Source: Halichondria panicea
Lineage: Eukaryota; Porifera; Demospongiae; Suberitida; Halichondriidae
DNA: 64,000 nucleotides
Direction of reading: 5' to 3'
NCBI RefSeq assembly: GCF_963675165.1
Contig: NC_087392.1
Location: 5,401,442-5,465,441, forward strand
Below are positions 57,569 through 64,000 of the stretch, piece after piece. Numbering within the stretch: position 1 is the stretch's first letter; every line of letters starts with the position of its first letter. Below the pieces are notes generated by a model, which was not told the origin of the DNA, did no database searches, and saw nothing but the letters and a program-made list of their open reading frames with translations. The translations under genes were made by a program, and so were the position numbers.

Positions 57569-60500
57569 ATGTCTGCCTTCTGGTCAACTATACGATGGAT
57601 CAAGAAGAGGAAGGTGACAGTGCTCCTGTTTGTATTCAGCTTTATAGTGAGTGGCCTCATCATCAACCTACTGGAGCTGATGACTCTGCCGCTCTACTTC
57701 CTCAACAAGAAGCTGTTCAGACAAATCAACTCCAGGATTGTGTATTTCCACTGGTGCAGTAAGTCATTAATACAACGATACACTCGTATTTAATCAGCAA
57801 AGATCTTAGTAAAGAGACGCTAGTGTAATGAATGTGTACAGCTGTTTGATCCGCTACTAGTCAACGTAGCGATGCCTCCATTGGCTGACAAGTTGCCTAG
57901 TGATACTGTACAAGTCAGATTACTTAGCAAGTAACTTGCTATCTCAGCTCAAATGGTTGTATATTCACATGCTGTTAACTTAATTATCCATGGTTGGAGA
58001 ATGAGAGTAATGGAGTCAGATAATTCCCTAAATACTTGGAATGTGTTTAGTTTGCATCTTTGTGTGTGTAATCACAGATTGCTTAGGCTGCAAAACATGT
58101 GTTTGTAATGAACTGTACACCTCCTATAGTACATATAATTTACTGGGAGAAGTGCATACTTCGATTATACACTGTGTGTTTGAGTACCGTATAGCCGGTA
58201 TATTTTGAGGGTATAAACTTTCGCTGAATAGCAGCCTTTCTGCAGCATGCATGCATGCGATGTTAAATTCGTAGGTATAAATGTTCGCGGTACATGCTTG
58301 ATCAGCGAAAACTGCGAACATTTAGACCCTCAAAATATACCCGCTATACGGTATGTGAATAAAGAGTTGATTTAACCCTTCTGTTTTGTCTCCAGTCATT
58401 CCGTGGGCGTTGGAGAGTTGGGCTGAGTATGATATCCGTGTGTTTGCTAAAGAAGGTTTATTCGAGACATTCGCAAATCAGGAACACGCCCTCTGCATTC
58501 TCAATCACCGTGGCGACCTGGACTGGATGATTGGATGGGTGTTCATAGAGAGATCTGGAATGCTGGGAGTGAGTGGGCGTATTGTCTGGGGTGATTTTTA
58601 TATTAATATATACTTGTACTTGCAATAATTATGCTTCTTACAATGGTTGTCATTCAGATGACGATGTAGCTACACAACATTAGAGTAGCCATTGTCCATT
58701 CAAGTCCATTGTGGTGTCCCTGTAAGCAGGCCACCCTCTATAATACAGCCATTGTGGTGTCCCTGTAAGCAGGCCACCCTCTATAATACAGCCATTGTGG
58801 TGTCCCTGTAAGCAGGCCACCCTCTATAATACAGCCATTGTGGTGTCCCTGTAAGCAGGCCACCCTCTATAATACAGCCACTGTGGTGTCCCTGTAAGCA
58901 GGCCACCCTCTATAATACAGCCATTGTGGTGTCCCTGTAAGCAGGCCACCCTCTATAATACAGCCAGGTTAATGAGCCCCAAAGGCATGTGTTTGGACCT
59001 GTGTTAGCAGGTTACCTCTTTATTACAGCCACTGTTGGTCTCTTCCCAAAGAAAGGTTACCACTATATATATCCTCTCACAAGTACTACCACACCCACTC
59101 CACACAGCACACCCACACCACTCCACACACACACACACACACACACACTCCACACCACCCACACACACAGGGCACCAAGGCCATCATGAAGGATATAGCC
59201 AAGTTCTTGCCGGGGATTGGCTGGACCTTCATGTTCATGGAGTATCCATTTCTTAAGAGAGACTGGAATAAAGATGAGAAGAGACTGGCTCAGTCTTGCA
59301 AGAACCTGTCCGACTACCCCGTCAACATGCTCGTGAGTGGGTGTGAGTGTGAGAATGGGTGTGGTGGGTGTATACGGGTAGGTGTGTGGGTGACTACTGT
59401 ATCATGATTGAAAGTCATGTGCAGTAGGTGAAACAAAAATGTAAGTATAGCAGTGCTAATAGTTAGGTGAATTTTGCATATTATTTTTCTAAAACTTCAC
59501 ATCCCACCCACCCACACACACACACCCACACACACACACACACACATACAGCTGTGTTTGTTTGCTGAGGGCACTCGGTTCACACCAGAGAAGCACAAGG
59601 CCAGTATGGAGTTTGCTCGGTCTCGAGGTCTCCCTGTCCTCAAGCATCACCTCACTCCACGTACCAAGGGATTCAACTTCATCATGAACCATATGGAGGG
59701 AGTGTGTGAGTGGGCGGGTGTCATGTAGTTGAACATATTTCAACTGCTATAACCTTAGTGTCGTTGACTCAAAAATTTAATGATTTTCTGAAAGCTTAGT
59801 AAGATACCTTTCAAATGATGTGTTTAAATCCAAAATTTGGTTGGGGCCATAATTTGTCATTTTCGGCCTTGGACCATGGGCTATTATAATCCATGGTATT
59901 TGGTCGAAATTGACCATCTCCTAAAAATGAACGATGATGACACCATTTTAAAGGTCTCTTTTTAAGCCTTCAGAAAATCATAAAATCGTTGAAATTGAAT
60001 GCACGGAATTCAAGTTATGGCAGCTAAAAACAATTGATTAAAGAGCTTGAAAGTGTCCGTATAGCCAAACCCTCTAAGCCAAACCCTCACTATAGAAACC
60101 ATTAAGAGGCTTAAGCCAATCCCAGTACAAAATGTGTATAAGTCATGTAGTTTGTTAGAGTGTGTACTATAGGTAGGTAGTAAGTACAGCAAACATGTAG
60201 ATTTGTAGCTCTCTTTGTGGAAGTATTGTAGTTTGTGGTCTTAGCTTTCCTGTAACACAGAAACAGTGGCACAGGCAGTGTAGCCTTGATTCCAGGCCAC
60301 AAGGAAGGGAGAGACCAGGTAGTTGTTAACCCGAGGCGCGTGGGCGGCCACGGGTTATAGTAGTCGTTTGGTTTGTCTGTTTGTCTGTTTGTGTTCAGGA
60401 TCTGCTCACCTGGCTGCCACAGCACTGCGTTTACAGCATGGATAGCCTTCACACAATAAGTTATTAGTTTTAACAATAGTAGATTTCGATGTTAGAGCTT

Positions 60501-61473
60501 TGTTGTCGAATAAAAGCGAGCATAAACTAAGAAGCTTGAACTTGCACGATGGCAGCTAGCTAGCTAACACTATACACGCGGCCTTTATTCGAGGCACCCT
60601 CCGTATTTACAGCTGAAGTGATCCCGTACCAAAAACAGTGGAATAGGGTCACTACAATAGAAAGCTAGAATTGTGACTTGTTTGTTGCTCTGTTAGCTGA
60701 CTCTGGGATCCTACTCCATCCAAGAGTCATACGACTCCAGGCTTCTTTGCTGTGATCCTAGACTAGGACCTAGTTCACCTCATGTACTCTGTTCTCAATG
60801 TTTCAGCATGTCTCCAGTCTGGTTTAGTTTTATTGCTCCTGAGTTGCTGTGCTAGACAGCTCAGTCATACATCACTACATGCACTGCATTGTATCACTCT
60901 TCTGGTTTCTTTATAATCATGTCACCAGCCGAGGGTTTGCACTTCAGTGCTCTAGTTGTTCCTGTTGGCTTGTCATACTGAACTCTTATTAACCACATAT
61001 TGTATGTTTCCTACAGTTCCCTGTATCTATGATGTCACCATATGCTATCGTAATAACCAGGAGCCTACCCTGATGGGTGTGGTCAATGCCGAGCCATGTA
61101 GCGCTGACATGATGGTACGTCGCTACCCTATCACTGATATAGACACCTCCTCAGAGGAGGCCATGTCACAGTGGCTTATCAACCTCTTCAAGGACAAGGT
61201 GAGGGCTATGAGAGAGAGCTAGAGGGATAGTGGGGCTCTGGGGATATTAGTGTTAGAGCGTGTAGTGATATTTTGCGTACAATCAAAAGTTGAGAGTTGA
61301 GCATCCCATCTGAAACAGAAACAGGCTTTCAAAAATGACTACTATTGGTCCCTTAACAGACTCTCTTAGTTATCAAAATAAATGTAAGGATTCCAACGTA
61401 CAATTATGTTACTGCACACTTCCACCCCTCCCACACACACACCACACCACCCCCACACACACACCACACACCA

Positions 61474-61504
<31 letters not shown>

Positions 61505-62114
61505 GGACGATCTGGTTGAGCACTACCAAAAGCACGGCAGCTTCCCTGAGAAACAAGTGAACATGCCCAAGAGACCGTACACTGACCTGGTGGTGATGAT
61601 GTGGCTGGCCATGGTGGGAGTGCCTGCTCTACTCTCTGGTCTCTATCTGGCATGGGTTGGCAACTGGCTGGTGCTGGCCATCATAGTGGCTGCCGTCGTG
61701 TTAGGTACATGCATCCTATATACGTATTGGTACGCTATATATTTATACGGTTTGATAGTGTTACTTGAGATTTGCTTGTTCAGGTGTTCATTGTTAGATT
61801 GTCTTACGTGCACACGTTGCAATAATACCATAAATTATATTTAGAGTTACTATAATTATATTACGTATTTTACCACCCCACACACACACACACCTGCACA
61901 CACACCCACACACCTGCACACACACCCACCCACACACACACACACCCACACACACATACACACACACACATACACACACGTAGCGGACCGGCTGTTCCAG
62001 ATGATAGCCCATCAGACGGACACGGCCAAGTCGAGCTCTTCCTATGGTCTCAGCTCTAAAAAGAAGTCCACTCAAGAGGCCACACCCACTCAAGAGGATA
62101 AGAAAGAACAGTAA
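57569..62114 (+). CDS. AGPAT: Lysophosphatidate acyltransferase, AGPAT3/4-like
   Basis: Seven exons (57569-57758, 58396-58568, 59171-59332, 59552-59705, 61017-61198, 61506-61704, 61984-62114) join to 396 residues starting [10 protein letters not shown]. It transfers an acyl chain to 1-acyl-glycerol-3-phosphate to form phosphatidic acid, in the ER or Golgi membrane. A hydrophobic N-terminal helix ([20 protein letters not shown]) is followed by the NHX4D motif NHRGDLD. Then come [21 protein letters not shown], the substrate motif [28 protein letters not shown] and [12 protein letters not shown]. The C-terminal part has a hydrophobic hairpin ([20 protein letters not shown]) and ends [13 protein letters not shown]. 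The order and length fit AGPAT3/4. Exon 4 ends at a GTGAGT donor inside GTGTGTGAG, the only phase that keeps the frame. Intron 4 (1.3 kb) carries repeats. Confidence 0.93.
58185..58353. mobile_element. 169-bp MITE with 28-bp inverted ends
   Basis: Left end 58185-58212 (TACCGTATAGCCGGTATATT...) pairs with 58326-58353 with a single mismatch. The interior includes GCATGCATGCATGCGA and two TTCGC-containing halves that also pair. No ORF. It lies in AGPAT intron 1, 43 bp before the exon 2 acceptor. Confidence 0.85.
58709..58968. repeat. 43-bp minisatellite in AGPAT intron 2, 6 units
   Basis: Six near-identical tandem units beginning GTGGTGTCCCTGTAAGCAGG and ending AATACAGCCATT. Each unit contains an acceptor-like TACAG and a donor-like GTAAGC. 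The unit is not related to the SMARCAD1 43-bp unit. Confidence 0.93.
59740..60030. mobile_element. Foldback-family repeat, AGPAT intron 4
   Basis: The left arm contains TGATTTTCTGAAAGCTTAGT and TACCTTTCAAATGATGTG. The right arm contains GCCTTCAGAAAATCATAAAA, followed by ATTCAAGTTATGGCAGCT. The centre has GGCCTTGGACCATGGGCTAT. It is the fullest copy of the family in the window, with both arms. Confidence 0.7.
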
Positions 62115-62433
62115 CACTTGCTAGGCATGCAATTATATTAGCTCTTATATACCCGCCCACTCATATGTGCCCGCCCACTCCTCTGTGTTATACTTATTAT
62201 GCTTATGCTGACTCTTTTCCTGATTTCTATTCGATGACTTTATATTTATTTACGATCAAAATGAATTGTTTTCCTTTATCCAATTATTCTTCTGAGGTTT
62301 CCCCTCCTCTACAGGCCACTACATGCAGGGATTTCCCCTCAGAATACTTTAATCAACCACATGGTTAATTAATTACAGTGGGTATTCTGAGAAACTAAAC
62401 TCTTACAGTGATCTATAGCTACCTAGTGTTGCA
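62115..62433. other. Intergenic, AGPAT 3' flank and YARS1 5' flank
   Basis: About 320 bp between same-strand genes. I see no gene or strong regulatory motif in it. Confidence 0.5.
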
Positions 62434-64000
62434 ATGGCGGATGATAGCTCCTCCGTGAAGCTCAAGGGGAAGGAGTCGTTTGGAGTGGACCCTGACACTC
62501 TGTCTCCAGAGCAGAAGAAGCACTTCATCACCAGAAACCTTGAGGTACGTCACATGGATTCGTGGAGCTGTAGGTACTATACTAGTTTGTCATGATCAAT
62601 TCGTGGAGATTTGTGGAACTATAATTATTAAAGCATGAAGCGATGAAATTATGTTAGCTACTACCAAATGGGAAAATCATAAACTTTATAGCAAACATTC
62701 GTGCTATACGATACCCAATGACCTTTGCCCCCTGTATGCAGGAGGTACTGGGAGAGGACCGACTGGAGGCTTTGCTGAAGGAGGGTAAGAACATCGGTGT
62801 GTATTGGGGGACTGCCACCACCGGGAAGCCACATATTGCCTACTATGTGGGAGTGATGAAACTTGCTGACTTTCTTAGAGCCGGCTGTGCGGTATGTGGA
62901 ATGTGTGGGTGTGAGGAGTGTGATGGGGGTGTGAGGGGTGTGGGCGTCAGGATTGATAATGCTAACTAGCTGTGAGTTGAATACTGTATCTCACTAGAGA
63001 GGTGGAGTGGAGTTACTAGCGTACAGTGGTGTCATGTATGTTCATTTATAACTGGTACAGGTCACGGTATTATTGGCGGACCTTCATGGTTACCTTGACA
63101 ACTTGAAGGCACCCTGGGAGCTGCTAGCTCATCGGACCAAGTATTATGAGTTCATCATCAAGGTGATCAGCATACCCCCCCCCCCCCCCCACACACACAC
63201 ACACACACACACTGGCACAGGCTATGCTAGAGTCTATTGGAGTGCCGCTGGATAAGCTCAAGTTTGTGAGAGGAACTGATTACCAGTTGAGCAGGTATGC
63301 CTGCCTGTGTAACCACAGTCCAGCTTTCTTGGAAGAGTCATTAATATCCTGGTGTGTGTGTTTGTCTTCCCAGAGAGTACACTCTAGATGTATACAGAAT
63401 GACATCTGTGGTCACGGAGGTAAGGGATGCATGTTTGAGTGGTCACCAAGGTAAGGGATATACTTCATTCTAGGTAGGAACATCTGAACAATAGCTCTGG
63501 TTAGTTTGTGAGAGGCTTCTTATTTGCATTTTAATGGATTTTTTGTCTGAGTGTTTGGTGATTAACGATGTTTGCACAAACTCTTATTCAGCAATACCAT
63601 TTGAGAATGCAGCGAATGTGCCCCAGTCAGTTTTAATAGTACCTTGTATGTTTAACTATGTCACCCCCCCTCCCTCCAGCATGATGCTAAGAAGGCTGGA
63701 GCAGAGGTTGTGAAGCAAGTCAAGAATGCTCTACTCAGTGGACTCCTATATCCCGGCCTGCAGGTGGGTGTGGCAAGAGGGTGTGGTTACGGTGTACTTG
63801 ACCAACTGTATATACAGGCTCTAGATGAGGAGTATCTGAAGGTGGACGCACAGTTTGGGGGAGAGGACCAGAGGAAAATATTCACATTTGCTGAGAAAGT
63901 GAGTAGTGTAGTCGCTCTCTTCCCTTATCCCCCACATGACATGTCTGTGTCACTTCTGTACATAAGCATGTTAGTCCCCTCGCAGTGTGACCAGGCTATT
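62434..64000 (+). CDS. YARS1: Cytosolic tyrosyl-tRNA synthetase, 5' part
   Basis: Seven exons are readable (62434-62544, 62742-62891, 63061-63162, 63221-63294, 63374-63419, 63680-63763, 63818-63898), giving about 216 residues before the right edge. The start is [14 protein letters not shown]. Class I landmarks are [17 protein letters not shown] (HIGH-equivalent), [40 protein letters not shown] and [31 protein letters not shown] and [17 protein letters not shown] complete the match. All fit eukaryotic YARS1, which charges tRNA-Tyr in the cytosol. The KMSKS-type loop and any C-terminal EMAP-II-like domain lie beyond the window. The last 15 bases follow a CGCAG but do not translate to the expected next residues, so exon 8 is not assigned. 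Exon 4 is preceded by a C run plus (AC)n tract. Confidence 0.95.

Noticed and set aside
59027-59054. Possible extra AGPAT exon CCACTGTTGGTCTC...AAAG with AG and GT borders in phase
   Set aside because: Joining exon 2 directly to the exon at 59171 gives the exact family spacing to FLPGIGW, and the candidate lies in a dispersed repeat also found in RUNX intron 3.
63976-64000. YARS1 exon 8 starting after CGCAG near the window end
   Set aside because: The 15 available bases read CDQAI, not the expected YLPALGY-type continuation, so this may still be intron.

Overview
This window is animal nuclear DNA. Its genes are split into many short exons with GT..AG introns, lie on both strands, are packed closely, and are broken up by (CA)n/(GT)n microsatellites, minisatellites and small inverted-repeat elements. 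The gene set (SMARCAD1, RUNX, SUPT3H, MGME1, DNAJB13, a manganese-type CDF transporter, AGPAT, YARS1) is metazoan. A RUNX protein without the C-terminal WRPY tail, the dense small-intron layout and an intracellular kinase-Kelch family point to a sponge, probably a haplosclerid demosponge close to Amphimedon. That identification is inference.

Positions 1-28.6 kb hold a tandem triplication of a SMARCAD1-type SNF2 remodeler on the minus strand. Copy C (16.6-28.6 kb) is complete: 18 exons join in frame to 937 codons. Copy B (4.9-15.2 kb) has lost its start, carries an in-frame stop and a damaged TGTP motif. Copy A (1-3.9 kb, running off the left edge) has a frameshifting deletion and a small transposon at its 5' end. 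In copies B and C, the large intron between exons 11 and 12 holds an intronless gene on the opposite strand, encoding a protein kinase, a coiled coil and Kelch repeats. The two kinase domains are nearly identical, while the Kelch loops differ much more.

Positions 30.8-41.7 kb hold RUNX (minus) and SUPT3H (plus), head to head. This is the neighbour pair seen at vertebrate RUNX2-SUPT3H. Positions 42-47 kb hold MGME1 (minus) and DNAJB13 (plus), divergent from a 189-bp spacer with RFX- and forkhead-like motifs. Positions 47.3-57 kb hold a manganese-type CDF transporter (minus), divergent from a 19-exon tandem AAA+ ATPase (plus) that I cannot name. Positions 57.6-62.1 kb hold an AGPAT3/4-like acyltransferase. 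From 62.4 kb to the right edge lies the 5' half of cytosolic tyrosyl-tRNA synthetase.

Several non-autonomous elements with clear terminal inverted repeats lie in introns. Many introns end in a sense-strand (CA)n tract next to the 3' splice site, and several begin with (GT)n. I saw no tRNA, rRNA, CRISPR array or autonomous transposon. Exon limits come from reading splice sites and reading-frame phase by eye, so individual edges may be off by a few bases.
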